Source: Halolamina salifodinae
Lineage (GTDB): Archaea; Halobacteriota; Halobacteria; Halobacteriales; Haloferacaceae
Assembly (NCBI RefSeq): GCF_017874235.1
Contig: NZ_JAGGLC010000002.1
Coordinates: 62,001 to 126,000 of the forward strand
DNA length: 64,000 bases
Direction of reading: 5' to 3'
Shown in pieces: positions 1 to 9,118 of the stretch. The notes under the pieces are model-generated. The model searched no databases. It was given only the letters and a program-made list of their open reading frames with translations, and had not been told where the DNA came from. Each line of letters opens with the position of its first letter. The stretch's first letter is position 1. A program made the translations under genes and the position numbers.

Positions 1-392
1 TGGAGCTCAGCGCCGGCGGCGGCGAGGCGACGGTGGTGGCGGAACTCGGCGCCGACGCGCCGGTTCGGGAGTTCGTCGACCTGTTCACCGACCGTTTCCC
101 GGGCACGAGCCTGACCGCCCAGCGCAGCGTCCAGCGCACCGACCGCTCGGTCGCCCAGCAGCGCGCCTCGGTCACCGAGACGCTGACGGACCGCCAGCTC
201 GAGGCGATCCGGACGGCCTTCTTCAGCGGCTACTTCGACCGCCCGCGGAAACACACGGGGACGGAGATCGCCGAGGCGATGGGCATCTCCCAGCCCACGT
301 TCAGCCACCACCTGCGGGAGGCCCAGCGACGGCTCTGTGCGTCACTGTTCGGCGACGGCGCCGCCGATGCGACAGCCGACGACGGCGAGTAG
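1..392 (+). CDS. Bat-like HTH-10 transcriptional regulator, 3' part
   Basis: The reading frame is open from base 3 and runs off the left edge, so only about the last 129 residues are present. The C-terminal 60 residues (LTDRQLEAIRTAFFSGYF..., then ISQPTFSHHLREAQRRL) form the HTH_10 DNA-binding domain of the haloarchaeal bacterio-opsin activator (Bat) family. In that family the domain usually follows PAS and/or GAF sensor domains. The 5' sensor part lies outside the window, so the signal cannot be named. The stop at 390-392 is followed by a long intergenic stretch. Confidence 0.9.
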   Translation, partial: ELSAGGGEATVVAELGADAPVREFVDLFTDRFPGTSLTAQRSVQRTDRSVAQQRASVTETLTDRQLEAIRTAFFSGYFDRPRKHTGTEIAEAMGISQPTFSHHLREAQRRLCASLFGDGAADATADDGE

Positions 393-846
393 CTTTCGAC
401 CCTATACTGATAGCCCACCCCCAGAAGACGGCTCGGTAAATATAGCCGACAGCACGATGGGGGAACACCCCGTTACATCGCATGCAGTAGAACGGAGGGA
501 CACGTCGACCGTTACGCCGACGCATTCCGGCATCCCCCCCACCCCACATCCCAACGGTCGGTCGTGAACCACGCCCGCCCCACATCGGGCGTGCCCCGCC
601 GTTTACCAGTTCTCTACCCGCGAACGGGAGTTATACCCAAACCAGTTAGGCCGTAACGTAAGGTGTCCCCAGACGTATCTAGTAAATGCATACCACGGGT
701 CAGTGTGACTCGGGTACTGCAGTCGTGACAGAACTGGCGTGGGCCGGTCGGGGAACCGATCGGCTCGTGGAGTGGTGGGTCGGGGTGGACCCGTCAGGCC
801 GGCGCCGTGGACGCCGGCCGTGGGATCTTTCGAGAAAACGCGTCGC
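393..846. other. 454-bp intergenic region with no convincing gene
   Basis: This gap lies between the Bat-like regulator and the ribbon-helix-helix gene, which converge on it. A/T-rich TATA-like stretches occur at 438-444 (AAATATA) and around 631-636 (TTATAC). A 54-codon plus-strand ORF (686-850) is Trp/Arg-rich, unlike the acidic proteins around it, and its stop overlaps the stop of the facing gene. I do not call it. A short inverted repeat GCCCG/CGGGC lies at about 575-590. A small RNA cannot be excluded. Confidence 0.5.
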
Positions 847-1092
847 TTAGAACGTCGGTTCGTCCTCGCTGCTGCCCTCCTGCATCGCGGGGTCCTGTTG
901 GTCTTCGACGGTCTGGGTGAACAGGTCGCTCTCGAGTTCCTCGCTGGGTTCCTCCTCGATATCGTACGCCGAGACGCCGCGCTGGAGCAGGTCCTCGACG
1001 GCGCGCTCGCGGTTCAGGAACTCCCCGGACTCGACGAGTCGGTTCAGTTCGCCGGTGATACGGTCGGGTAGGTCGACCTCTATCTGTGCCAT
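847..1092 (-). CDS. Ribbon-helix-helix (CopG-like) small protein
   Basis: This is an 81-residue acidic protein. Residues 1-45 (MAQIEVDLPDRITGELNRL...GEFLNRERAVEDLLQRG) have the beta-strand plus two-helix layout of a CopG/ribbon-helix-helix DNA-binding domain. The C-terminal 35 residues are an acidic tail (EEEPSEELESD). The ATG at 1092 is chosen because the RHH strand starts directly at it. The longer frame to 1254 would overlap the divergent esterase gene. An A/T-rich box (AAAATTC, about 1121-1127) lies about 31 nt upstream. Similar proteins are common in haloarchaea without a known target. Confidence 0.75.
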   Translation of the reverse strand: MAQIEVDLPDRITGELNRLVESGEFLNRERAVEDLLQRGVSAYDIEEEPSEELESDLFTQTVEDQQDPAMQEGSSEDEPTF

Positions 1093-1183
1093 ATCACCCT
1101 TCGATGCTGGAGGGGTGTGAATTTTCCGCTCCGCACGGGGGGGACAGGTCTGCTTTTTCACCCCGCCGACGGTACGCTCCCCT

Positions 1184-2110
1184 ATGCAGGCTGACGCCAT
1201 CGATCCGCGAGCGGCGGCGGCGCTCGAGCGCCGTCGATTCTCCATCCCGCACAACCGCTACGCCCTCAAGGCCGTCCGGACGGTTGCTCGCCTCGCCAGC
1301 AAGTACGGCATCCGGGACCGCCCCGAGGTGGCGGACGTAACCGATCTCACCCTTCCCGGGCCCGGCGGCGATGTCGCGATGCGCCGGTACATCCCCACGA
1401 CTGACGGCGACGTACCGACGGTCGTCTTCTTCCATGGCGGCGGCTACGTCCTCGGCGGCCTCGAGACACACGACGCGCTCTGTCGACGACTTGCCCGGGA
1501 GAGCGGTTGTGTCGTGCTCTCGGTGGCCTACCGATTGGCGCCCGAACACCCGTTCCCCGCGGCCGTCGAGGACTGCTACGCGGCGACCGAGTGGGCTGGG
1601 GCCAATCCCGAGCAGTTGGGTGGCGTGCCCGGGCTTGCGGTCGCGGGCGACAGCGCGGGCGGGACGCTCGCGGCCGTCGTCTCCCTGCTGGCCGCTGAGC
1701 GCGACGGGCCCGAAATCGCCCATCAAGCGCTCATCTACCCCGCCATCGGCGTCGACGAGGAACAGGGGTCCGTACAGGAGAACGCGGGCATCGTGCTCGC
1801 CGAGGCGGATCTTCGCTTCTTCCGGAACTGCTACCTCGAGAGTTCGATCCACGAACGCAACCCCTACGCCGACCCCGCACAGGCGGCCGACCTCTCGGGA
1901 CTCCCCCCGGCGACCGTGATCACGGCGGGGTTCGATCCGCTCCGGGACGGGGCGAAGGAGTACGCCGAGCGACTCGTCGGCGACGGCGTTGACGTGCGCT
2001 ACAAGAACTACCCAGCACAGGTCCACGGGTTCGCGACGATGCAGATCGACGCCGCCGAGGCCGTGGCCGCCGACGTTGGCAAGGATCTCGGGTCAGCGCT
2101 GCGGGAGTGA
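1184..2110 (+). CDS. Alpha/beta hydrolase, HSL-type esterase
   Basis: This 308-residue protein belongs to the hormone-sensitive-lipase (GDXG) family of carboxylesterases. HGGG (about residue 85, in FFHGGGYVLGG) is the oxyanion-hole motif and GDSAGG (about 155) holds the nucleophile Ser. The late Asp (GFDPLRDG) and His (VHGFATM) complete the triad. There is no signal peptide, so it is predicted to be cytoplasmic. A TATA-like GCTTTTTC at about 1152-1159 lies about 28 nt before the ATG, which fits a leaderless transcript. The natural ester substrate cannot be predicted. Confidence 0.9.
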   Translation: MQADAIDPRAAAALERRRFSIPHNRYALKAVRTVARLASKYGIRDRPEVADVTDLTLPGPGGDVAMRRYIPTTDGDVPTVVFFHGGGYVLGGLETHDALCRRLARESGCVVLSVAYRLAPEHPFPAAVEDCYAATEWAGANPEQLGGVPGLAVAGDSAGGTLAAVVSLLAAERDGPEIAHQALIYPAIGVDEEQGSVQENAGIVLAEADLRFFRNCYLESSIHERNPYADPAQAADLSGLPPATVITAGFDPLRDGAKEYAERLVGDGVDVRYKNYPAQVHGFATMQIDAAEAVAADVGKDLGSALRE

Positions 2111-2184
2111 GCGCGATCTGGTTCTGCATCCGACAGTATCGGTGCCCGCTATCGAACAGATAAACCGCATACAGCGATATTGAT

Positions 2185-3711
2185 TCAGGGGCGGTTCCCG
2201 CTGTTCGCCTCCCGCCAGAGCGACTCGTACAGCGAGTCGGCCACCTGTTCCCGGAGCCGTTCGGTGGTTTCGGCGTCGACGTCCACCGCTTTCGCGTCGT
2301 CGCCGACGAGGCTGCGGGCGCCCGCAGTGTCGATAGTCACCGTTCCGAGGCGACGACGCCGCTGGAACACCGTCTCCGAACTCAGCACGGTCTGAACCCG
2401 GTAGTAGGGGACGACTTTGAGCCGCTGGACCCAGAACCCGTTCCGGGTCACGACGTGGTCCTCGCCGACGTAGTAGCCGCGGTGCTTCCACTGGATGTGG
2501 GCCGCGAGGGGCACGAGGGGGAGCGCCACCAGCGGCGCCCACCAGTACAGCGAGCCCCCGATAGCGGTCTGGAGGAGGAAGACGAGCCCGGCGAGAACTC
2601 CCAACGCGCCAGCGTAGCGCACCGCGTAGCGCTGGCGCGCCCGTTTCGGCGGCCGCTCGAACTGCACGTCCCCGACCTGCTCGATGGAGTTCGCGAGTTC
2701 GATCACCCGGTCGCGCTCGGCGACCGGGACCGCCGACTGTGAGCCGCCCTGACTCCCCTCGCCGCCGCTCTGTCCCGCGGTCTCGATCTCCAGCGAGGCG
2801 TAGCCCAGCGCCCGCGCGAGAACGTTCTCGGTGACGGTGAGTGACTGCACCTTCGAGAGAGGGATCGTCCCGCTGTATCGCTGGATGAGGCCGCGCTTGT
2901 AGCGCAACTCCCCCGGGGCCCGTGAGAGGGTGAAGCCGTAGTAGAGGGTCGCATTGATCGCGCCGTAGGCGAGTCCCAGGGCGACGATGCCCGCGAGCGT
3001 GGCCAGCGGGCCGAACAGCCCGCCGAGCCCCTGATCGAGCGCGAAGAACCACTCGCTCTCGGTCAACGACCCCAGCGCGGGGAGGACCACCGAGCCGACG
3101 ACGAACAGGATCGAGACGAGCTGGATGTCCGCGGAGACCAGCGCGAGCACGCCCAGTTCGCGGTCGCTGATCTCGAACAGCGTCTCGGTCGCCGCGTCGG
3201 CGGCTGGCTCGCCGTCCTCCGCGCGGCTCAGTCGGCTGATCTCCCGCTGGAGCGCGCCGGCCCGATCTTTGCCCACGAACTTGAGGTGGGCCTCGGCGCC
3301 GCTCGCGCCCGCGGTTTCGAGACGGACCGCGGCGATGTCGAGCACGCGCTGAACGATGTTCTGGCTGATGTCGACGTTCTGGATCCGGTGGAGCGGGATC
3401 TCGCGGTCGCGCCGGGCGAACACGCCCGAACGGATATCGAACGTGTCCGCGGTGAGTTCGTACTCGAAGCGACGGTAGTAGGCGACGCCGTAGCCGACGA
3501 CCACGGCGGCGATCAGCCCCGCGAGTGCGACGGCACCGGCGGCGCCGAGAACCCCCTCGACCGCGCCGAACGCGGGCGCGCCGACGAACAGCACGAAGAC
3601 GACGACCCCCAGCCCCTGTTCGACGACGCGGTACGGCACCGACAGCGGGTGGAGGCGGAACGGCCGGTCCGTGAGCGGCGTCTCGGCGGCGGTCGACTCG
3701 GCATCAGTCAT
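2185..3711 (-). CDS. PH-domain membrane protein, YdbT-like
   Basis: This 508-residue protein has several bPH2 (DUF304) domains, each next to hydrophobic segments: about 55-85 then ADTFDIRSGVFARRDREIPLHRIQNVDI, about 210-270 then LRYKRGLIQRYSGTIPLSKVQSL, and a third unit ending VTRNGFWVQRLKVVPYYRVQTV. This is the architecture of Bacillus YdbT, usually paired with YdbS. Start at 3711 gives the classic 4-nt overlap (ATGA) with the upstream ydbS-like gene. A longer frame to 4167 exists but would overlap that gene. YdbS/YdbT are linked to resistance to some antimicrobial peptides in Bacillus. The haloarchaeal role is unknown. Confidence 0.85.
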   Translation of the reverse strand: MTDAESTAAETPLTDRPFRLHPLSVPYRVVEQGLGVVVFVLFVGAPAFGAVEGVLGAAGAVALAGLIAAVVVGYGVAYYRRFEYELTADTFDIRSGVFARRDREIPLHRIQNVDISQNIVQRVLDIAAVRLETAGASGAEAHLKFVGKDRAGALQREISRLSRAEDGEPAADAATETLFEISDRELGVLALVSADIQLVSILFVVGSVVLPALGSLTESEWFFALDQGLGGLFGPLATLAGIVALGLAYGAINATLYYGFTLSRAPGELRYKRGLIQRYSGTIPLSKVQSLTVTENVLARALGYASLEIETAGQSGGEGSQGGSQSAVPVAERDRVIELANSIEQVGDVQFERPPKRARQRYAVRYAGALGVLAGLVFLLQTAIGGSLYWWAPLVALPLVPLAAHIQWKHRGYYVGEDHVVTRNGFWVQRLKVVPYYRVQTVLSSETVFQRRRRLGTVTIDTAGARSLVGDDAKAVDVDAETTERLREQVADSLYESLWREANSGNRP

Positions 3712-4355
3712 ACTGCGTCTGCCCCCTCGGACTCGGTAGTGAGCCGTTCGAGGCGGCGCTGCAGTGTCGCGGCGCGGTCGGGGGTCAGCCCCGGGACCGT
3801 CACGTCGGCGCCGCGGGACCCGGCGGTGTAGACGACCAGCGTCGACAGGCCGAGCAGCCGTTCGAGCGGGCTCCGCCGCGTGTCGATATGCTGGACGCGG
3901 ACGTACGGGACGGCCGTCTGCACCCGGGTCAGGACGCCGCGGCTGAGAAACAGCGAGTCCGCGCGAACGACGTACATCCACGACCGATACAGCAGCACGG
4001 CCCGGACGACGCCGATGAGGACGAACAATACGAACACGGCGCCGCCGACCGTGGCTGCGGTCCGGATGCTCCCGTCGAGGAACGACGTCGCTACCCCGAC
4101 GCCGTAGGCGATAGCGGTGGCGAGCGCGCCGATGACTGCCGCCCCGATGGTCGAGCGGAGGATCCACTGGAGCCGAACCGTCGACGCCAACTCCCGCGGG
4201 GTGTCGAGAACTGCCTCGTCGATCCCCGCGGCGGCCGCGACGGAGGGCTGGTCGCTCGGGTCGCCGTCAGCACTGGCAGCCGCATCGTCGGGCGCCGAAT
4301 CATCAGCGGTCGGCGTCGGCTCCGCGGCTGGCGGCTCGTCGGGAGGGTCGCTCAT
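3708..4355 (-). CDS. PH-domain membrane protein, YdbS-like
   Basis: This 215-residue protein has an acidic, Ala/Pro-rich N-terminus of about 70 residues, two transmembrane helices (about 85-140: TIGAAVIGALATAIAYGVG and AVFVLFVLIGVVRAVLLY), then one bPH2 domain (YVVRADSLFLSRGVLTRVQTAVPYVRVQHIDT...). It is the partner of the larger YdbT-like gene and overlaps it by 4 nt, so the two are probably translated in a coupled way. ATG at 4355 is preferred over the TTG two codons upstream. Confidence 0.85.
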   Translation of the reverse strand: MSDPPDEPPAAEPTPTADDSAPDDAAASADGDPSDQPSVAAAAGIDEAVLDTPRELASTVRLQWILRSTIGAAVIGALATAIAYGVGVATSFLDGSIRTAATVGGAVFVLFVLIGVVRAVLLYRSWMYVVRADSLFLSRGVLTRVQTAVPYVRVQHIDTRRSPLERLLGLSTLVVYTAGSRGADVTVPGLTPDRAATLQRRLERLTTESEGADAV

Positions 4356-4460
4356 ACCCAAATAATGGCCGACGGCGGCTTAATCGTACCGCCGGCGTCG
4401 GGGTATGGACAGTTTCGCAGCCTCGCTGGCCGACGGGGACGCGAAAATCGGCTGCGGCGA

Positions 4461-6536
4461 TCAGTGGTCGTCGAACCAGGTCGAGAGCTCCTCGAGCCGG
4501 TGGATCGCGCGGTCCGGGTCGCCGATGTTGTGGTGCTCGTTCGGGTAGATCACCAGCCGGGAGTCGACGCCCTGCTTGCGGACCGAGACGAACAGCTGTT
4601 CGGCCTGCGTCGGCGGGCAGCGCCAGTCCTTCTCGCCGGCGGTGATCAGCAGCGGCGTGTCGACGTTGCCCACGTCGGTGATCGAGGAGATCTCCCGGTA
4701 GGTGTCGACGTTCTCCCACGGGAGGCCGAACTCGTCCTCGTGCCAGAGGTGGTTGTCGTCGGTGCCGAACGTGGCGTAGAAGTCGTAGATCCCGTGTTCG
4801 GCGGCGGCGCCGGCGAACAGGTCGGACTTCGTGACCGCCGCGGCGGTTGTGATCCCGCCGTAGGAGAAACCGGTGAGGTAGAGCCGATCCTCGTCGGCCC
4901 AGCCCTCGGAGACGAGATGTTCGGCGCCGGTGACCACGTCGTCGACCTCCTTGTCGCCGCGGGTGCCTCGCAGGCGCTCAGCGAACTCTTGGCCGTAGGA
5001 GGTCGAGCCGCGGTAGTTGGTCCGCAGGACGATGTAGCCCTGGCTCACCCAGAACAGCTGATCGAAACCGAAGGTAGGCGAGTCGTACGCCATCGGCCCG
5101 CCGTGGACCGAGGAGACCACGGGATGGGGTTCCGGGTCCTCGGGGTCGAACTCCGGCGGGAGGTACGCGAGGCCGTGGATCGTGACGCCGTCGGAGTTCT
5201 CCCACGAGACCCGCACACAGTCGTGAGGCTCGTCGACGAGGTCCGCGTTGACGGCGCTGACCTGCGCCAGCCCCGCCTCGTCGGCTTCGGCACCCTTCTC
5301 CGCATCCAGACCCTCGCGGCCCATCGCGTAGATGTCGGCGCCCTCGGTCGGGTCGGCCATCCGGAACGCGAGCGTGTCGCCGTCGTCCGAAACGGAGAGC
5401 CCCGAAACCGAGCGACTGCGACCCTGTGCGACGAACACGCGCTCGGGGTCGTCACCATGGGCGTTCAGCCGGACCAACCGGGTGTTACCCTCGTCACCGA
5501 ACAGGCCAACGAGGGTGTCGCCGTCGAGCCATTGGGGCTCGCCACCGAACGCGATAGTTCGGTCGAGCGATGCGGAGATCGACTCCAGCTCGCCGGTATC
5601 GAGGTCGAGGACGTACGCTTCGCTGGGTTTGTACCAGTTGTACGGGTCGCCGCCACTGAGGGCGAGTCGGCTGCCGTCGGGCGACCATTCGGGGCCGCCG
5701 ATCCGGAGGCCGGCGTCGGTCACCTGCTCGTAGCCGGTGCCGTCGGGGCGGATGGTGTAGACGTTCCGGACGTGGGTGTCGTCGGGGTCCTCCTCGTGCT
5801 GAGCGACGAAGGCGATCCGGTCGCCGTCCGGCGACCACGAGGGCTGGAGGCCGTAGCGGTCGCCCTTCTGGTCGTCGTCGTAGGCCTGATCCAGCCGAAC
5901 GGTCTCGCGGCTGTCGACGTCGACGACGAACAGGTAGGTGCTTACCTCGTCCAGCCAGCCGGCGCCGTCGGATTTGTGCTGGAGGCGGTCGATCTCGATG
6001 GGTCCGTCGTCCTGGCGCTGGCGGAGGTACTCCTCGTCCTCCTCGGTCGGGTCGCGGGCGGCGACGACGAGGCGCTCGCCGTCGGGCCCCCAGTCGAACT
6101 CGTTGACGCCGTAGTCGCGGTCGGTGACCTGCCGGGCGTCGCCGCCGCGGGCCATGTCGAACGACCAGACCTGCGGTTTCGGGCCGTCGCCGACCGGTTC
6201 GCTCTCCGCTTCTTCCTCGTCGGCGGCGTCCTCGTCATCGGCGTCCTCCTCGGCGCCGTTCTCGACGGCGAGGCCGGCGTCGGTGTCCCGGGCGGCGACG
6301 AACGCCAGCCGGTCGCCGTCGGGCGACCACTTGGGGGAGGACGCGCTGGAGGCGCGGGTGAGTCGGTACGGGTCGGCGGAGCCGTCGGTCGGGGCGACGA
6401 ACAGCGACGTGTGGCGGTCGTCCTCCTCGCTGTCGAACTCACTGACGAGGAACGCCACGCGCTCGCCGTCCGGGGAGACGGCGGCGCCCGTCGCGATCGA
6501 GAAGTCGTAGAACCGCTCTGGTGAGAGTTCGTCCAC
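4461..6536 (-). CDS. S9 family prolyl oligopeptidase-type peptidase
   Basis: This protein of about 691 residues has an N-terminal beta-propeller with WSPDG-type (TolB/WD40-like) repeats and a C-terminal alpha/beta-hydrolase domain. The catalytic triad is visible: Ser in GFSYGG, Asp in GEKDWRCP and His in NEHHNIGD. The family includes dipeptidyl aminopeptidases and acylaminoacyl peptidases that trim peptides in the cytoplasm, and no signal peptide is seen. An acidic insert (EEDADDEDAADEEEAE) sits in the propeller. I chose GTG at 6536 because CTTTTG at about 6560-6565 lies 27 nt upstream (leaderless). GTG at 6560 is the alternative. A paralog is at 55883-58021. Confidence 0.85.
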   Translation of the reverse strand: MDELSPERFYDFSIATGAAVSPDGERVAFLVSEFDSEEDDRHTSLFVAPTDGSADPYRLTRASSASSPKWSPDGDRLAFVAARDTDAGLAVENGAEEDADDEDAADEEEAESEPVGDGPKPQVWSFDMARGGDARQVTDRDYGVNEFDWGPDGERLVVAARDPTEEDEEYLRQRQDDGPIEIDRLQHKSDGAGWLDEVSTYLFVVDVDSRETVRLDQAYDDDQKGDRYGLQPSWSPDGDRIAFVAQHEEDPDDTHVRNVYTIRPDGTGYEQVTDAGLRIGGPEWSPDGSRLALSGGDPYNWYKPSEAYVLDLDTGELESISASLDRTIAFGGEPQWLDGDTLVGLFGDEGNTRLVRLNAHGDDPERVFVAQGRSRSVSGLSVSDDGDTLAFRMADPTEGADIYAMGREGLDAEKGAEADEAGLAQVSAVNADLVDEPHDCVRVSWENSDGVTIHGLAYLPPEFDPEDPEPHPVVSSVHGGPMAYDSPTFGFDQLFWVSQGYIVLRTNYRGSTSYGQEFAERLRGTRGDKEVDDVVTGAEHLVSEGWADEDRLYLTGFSYGGITTAAAVTKSDLFAGAAAEHGIYDFYATFGTDDNHLWHEDEFGLPWENVDTYREISSITDVGNVDTPLLITAGEKDWRCPPTQAEQLFVSVRKQGVDSRLVIYPNEHHNIGDPDRAIHRLEELSTWFDDH

Positions 6537-6596
6537 GACGACGGTGTGGGTCCGTCCCACAAAAGCGTACGGACCGCGGCCGTTCTGACAGCCTTC

Positions 6597-7910
6597 CTAG
6601 CTGTCGCCCTCGCCCCGGATCGCGCGGCCGACGATCCGGCGCGTGTCGCCCACGAGGCGGATCAGCGCGCCCCGGCGGGAGACAAACAGGAACAGCGCGA
6701 GCAGCACGTACGCCAGCGTGAACAGGTGCAGCAGGTCGATCTCGGAGATCGGGATGTGGATGATCTCACGCAGCGCGAGGAACTCCACGATCACCTGCGA
6801 GAGGAACAGGAGCAGCAGGCCGACCGCCTCGCGCACGTCGATCTCGAAGTTGATGATCAACGCGATGGCGAACAGCGACTGGGCGGCCGTGATCCAGATC
6901 TCGGCGGCCTGCTTGGCGTCGAACTCGAGGGCGCCGTACTGGCCCAGCGCGATGGAGTGGACGATCACGAGCGTCCCGATCAGCAGCGTCCACTGGTTCA
7001 GCTTCGAGGAGACCAGCGCGTTGAAGCCGGCCGTCGAGCGGGCCTTCCGGACCAGCACGACGACGACGATGAGTTCGGGCGATTCGGAGGCCAGTGGGGC
7101 GATCCACTGGATCATGAAGAAGGAGGGGACGCCGACGGCCTCGCCCATCAGTTCGAGGCTGTGAGCGAACGGCTCGACGGCGGTGAAGATGATGACGCCG
7201 GAGAACGCAAAGAGCGCGATCACGGTCAGCGCGCGATAGGGGTTGGGGATCTCCCCAAGCATCGCCGGTACGCCGACGTGTTCGACCTCCTCCTCTGGCT
7301 CACCCCTGAGGACGACGCCGATGTAGAGGACGTAGAGACCGACCAGGAACAGCATGTCGAAGATGTCGATCCCGCCGCCCAGCGGGACGAGGAACGCCCA
7401 CGCGGTCGCGGCGAGCAGGAACGCGACCTCGAGGCTGATGTCCCGGTCGAGCGAGACGGCGTCCTTGAGGTAGCCCGCGCGGTCCTTTACCGCGGGGTCC
7501 TCGCTGGCGCCCGAGCGGAACACGGTGAAGAGGGCAACGCCAGCCCACCCGATCCCGATCAGGATGCGGTTGGCGCCGGTCATGTTCGCGACTGCGAGGT
7601 TGCCGGCCTCGGCGCCGGCAGGGGTGCCGGCCTGCACGCCGGCCTGCCAGGCGTAGAGGGCGTCGACGGCGTACTCCGGTGCGACAGCGAGCACCGCGAG
7701 CACGGCGATGGCGAACGCGCGGGGGACGTCCTTCTCGGCAGTCTCGGCTCCCCAGGTCAGCAGGAACGAGGCGCCGAGGATCCCCACGCCGGCGACGACG
7801 ACGGTCAGCCCGGGAGAGAAGCCGTGGGCGGCCCCGCCAAGCCAACTCCCCAGCCACGGGATAGTCAGTAGCGCTGCGGCGACGAGTACGGCCAGTTTTC
7901 TCGTGTTCAT
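6597..7910 (-). CDS. Na+/Ca2+ exchanger-family membrane antiporter
   Basis: This 437-residue, roughly 11-TM protein shows the two inverted alpha-repeats of the cation/Ca2+ exchanger superfamily. The first is GAETAEKDVPRAFAIAVLAVLAVAPEYAVD (about 53-82) and the second is WIAPLASESPELIVVVVLV (about 270-288). The acidic residues in APEY and SPEL are expected to bind cation. A hydrophobic first helix begins right after the ATG. It probably exchanges Ca2+ for Na+ or H+ across the membrane. A smaller, distinct exchanger is at 41264-42184. Confidence 0.85.
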   Translation of the reverse strand: MNTRKLAVLVAAALLTIPWLGSWLGGAAHGFSPGLTVVVAGVGILGASFLLTWGAETAEKDVPRAFAIAVLAVLAVAPEYAVDALYAWQAGVQAGTPAGAEAGNLAVANMTGANRILIGIGWAGVALFTVFRSGASEDPAVKDRAGYLKDAVSLDRDISLEVAFLLAATAWAFLVPLGGGIDIFDMLFLVGLYVLYIGVVLRGEPEEEVEHVGVPAMLGEIPNPYRALTVIALFAFSGVIIFTAVEPFAHSLELMGEAVGVPSFFMIQWIAPLASESPELIVVVVLVRKARSTAGFNALVSSKLNQWTLLIGTLVIVHSIALGQYGALEFDAKQAAEIWITAAQSLFAIALIINFEIDVREAVGLLLLFLSQVIVEFLALREIIHIPISEIDLLHLFTLAYVLLALFLFVSRRGALIRLVGDTRRIVGRAIRGEGDS

Positions 7911-8193
7911 GTCCGTTCGGTCTGCTCTGAGCGAACAGCGGCCACCGTAAAAACCACAGGATACCGCCGCCGCCGGCGTTCAGTGGCCATAGCGGCCCGC
8001 TCCCGGCCATCCACGCTGATCCCCGCATCGACACAGATACTTGTTTGAGAGCCCCCGAGGCGGCCGTGAACGGAAGATAGAGGGGCTAACGGACGGTTCG
8101 GCGGCGTTCGGACGTAGCATGGTGGGACTGTTCACAATTTCTAAAAATCATGAATAGTCCGGAATGTATCGGCGGCGCACAGTTCGTGAGAAC
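7911..8193. other. Divergent intergenic region between exchanger and parA
   Basis: This stretch of about 280 bp separates two divergently transcribed genes. A T-rich run (TGTGGTTTTTACGG on the minus strand, near 7948-7960) may serve the exchanger gene. No ORF with coding character was seen. The mid-part (8040-8160) is less GC-rich (ACTTGTTTGAGA, AATTTCTAAAAATCATGAATAG) and could hold regulatory sites for the parA operon. Confidence 0.4.
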
Positions 8194-8200
8194 TCTTAAG
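8194..8200 (+). promoter_or_regulatory. TATA-like box for the parA transcript
   Basis: TCTTAAG in an otherwise GC-rich stretch is centred about 28 nt upstream of an ATG at 8226. That spacing is typical of haloarchaeal leaderless promoters and implies transcription starts at or next to that ATG. Confidence 0.5.
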
Positions 8201-8225
8201 TGCGCTGCGGCGGATCTTCGGACGT

Positions 8226-8306
8226 ATGCAACCGGACGCAGCGGTCGGCCGCGCGGGCGGGCGTGAGTCGCCCGTACCGGCCAGTCGCCGCGGGGTGGGG
8301 GCCTGA
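8226..8306 (+). CDS. Possible 26-residue leader ORF overlapping parA start
   Basis: ATG at 8226 opens a 26-codon frame that ends in TGA at 8304-8306. This stop overlaps the parA ATG (8306-8308) as TGATG, the usual arrangement for translation coupling. The ATG lies about 28 nt downstream of the TCTTAAG box. parA itself would otherwise have a leader of about 80 nt. The encoded peptide (MQPDAAVGRAGG...) resembles nothing known, and it may matter as a coupling device rather than as a protein. It is inferred from spacing only. Confidence 0.4.
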   Translation: MQPDAAVGRAGGRESPVPASRRGVGA

Positions 8307-9118
8307 TGGGCCGCGCCGTCAGCGTCTCGCTCCAGAAGGGCGGCGTGGGCAAGACCACCGTCGCGATCAACCTCGCGGACGCGCTCGCGGGCCGCGGCCA
8401 CGACGTACTGCTCGTGGATCTGGACCAGCAGGGCAACGCGACCGAAGGCGTGGGACTCAAAAACGAATACGAACGGGACTCGCCCCACGTCGGCGACGTG
8501 CTGACCGACGACGATCCGGTCGATGCCACGGAAGTGGTCGTCGCCCGCGAGGGGTTCGACGTGCTGCCGGCCCACGTCGACCTCGACGAGATCGAGGACC
8601 GCATCCGCAACTCCACGTTCGGGATGCTGTGGGTGCGCCGCCGGATCATCGACCCGCTGCTCGAGGCGGAGTACGACTACGTCGTCGTCGACTCGCCGCC
8701 GAGTCTGGGCCCGCTCTCGGACGCGGCGCTGATCGGCACCGGCCACGTGATCGTCCCACTACTCATGAGCGAACCCAGTGTCAGCGGCTTCGAGCGCATG
8801 TGGGACCAGCAGATCCTCCCCATCCGCAACGAGGTTGACCTCGAACTGCTGGCCATCGTCCCGAACGACCTCTCGGGCAACAACGAGGAGCGCCGCATCA
8901 TCGAGGATCTGGAGGACTCGCCGTTCGTCGACAGCCTCCCCGACTTCTGTCGCTCCGCGGCGTTCGACAACCCCGACTCTCCCGGGCCGGGGATCCGCCA
9001 CCGCATCGCGTTCAGCCGCGCGTGGCGCGACGGGCAGACGCTCCGGGAGTACGACCCAGAGAACGACATGCTCGACAGATTCGACCAACTCGCCGAGATC
9101 GTAGAGGACCATGCCTGA
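8306..9118 (+). CDS. ParA/Soj-family partition ATPase
   Basis: This 270-residue P-loop ATPase of the ParA/MinD family has a deviant Walker A, QKGGVGKTT, at about residues 8-16, Walker A' DLDQQGNAT at about 39-47, and Walker B VVVDSPP at about 125-131. It is probably a DNA-segregation or intracellular positioning ATPase that forms ATP-dependent dimers. Its last 8 nt overlap the next gene, which encodes a small acidic protein, as ParA genes often do with their DNA-binding or adaptor partner. No ParB homolog is adjacent. Confidence 0.9.
   Translation: MGRAVSVSLQKGGVGKTTVAINLADALAGRGHDVLLVDLDQQGNATEGVGLKNEYERDSPHVGDVLTDDDPVDATEVVVAREGFDVLPAHVDLDEIEDRIRNSTFGMLWVRRRIIDPLLEAEYDYVVVDSPPSLGPLSDAALIGTGHVIVPLLMSEPSVSGFERMWDQQILPIRNEVDLELLAIVPNDLSGNNEERRIIEDLEDSPFVDSLPDFCRSAAFDNPDSPGPGIRHRIAFSRAWRDGQTLREYDPENDMLDRFDQLAEIVEDHA

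Noticed and set aside
686-850. A 54-codon ORF in the first intergenic gap
   Set aside because: It is Trp/Arg-rich, has no clear promoter at the right distance, and its stop overlaps the stop of the facing ribbon-helix-helix gene.
3888-6524. An 878-codon plus-strand frame opposite the S9 peptidase and PH-domain genes
   Set aside because: It is a long shadow frame produced by high GC and acidic codon use on the other strand. Composition is Val/Arg/Gly-rich with no domain, and the minus-strand genes have clear motifs.
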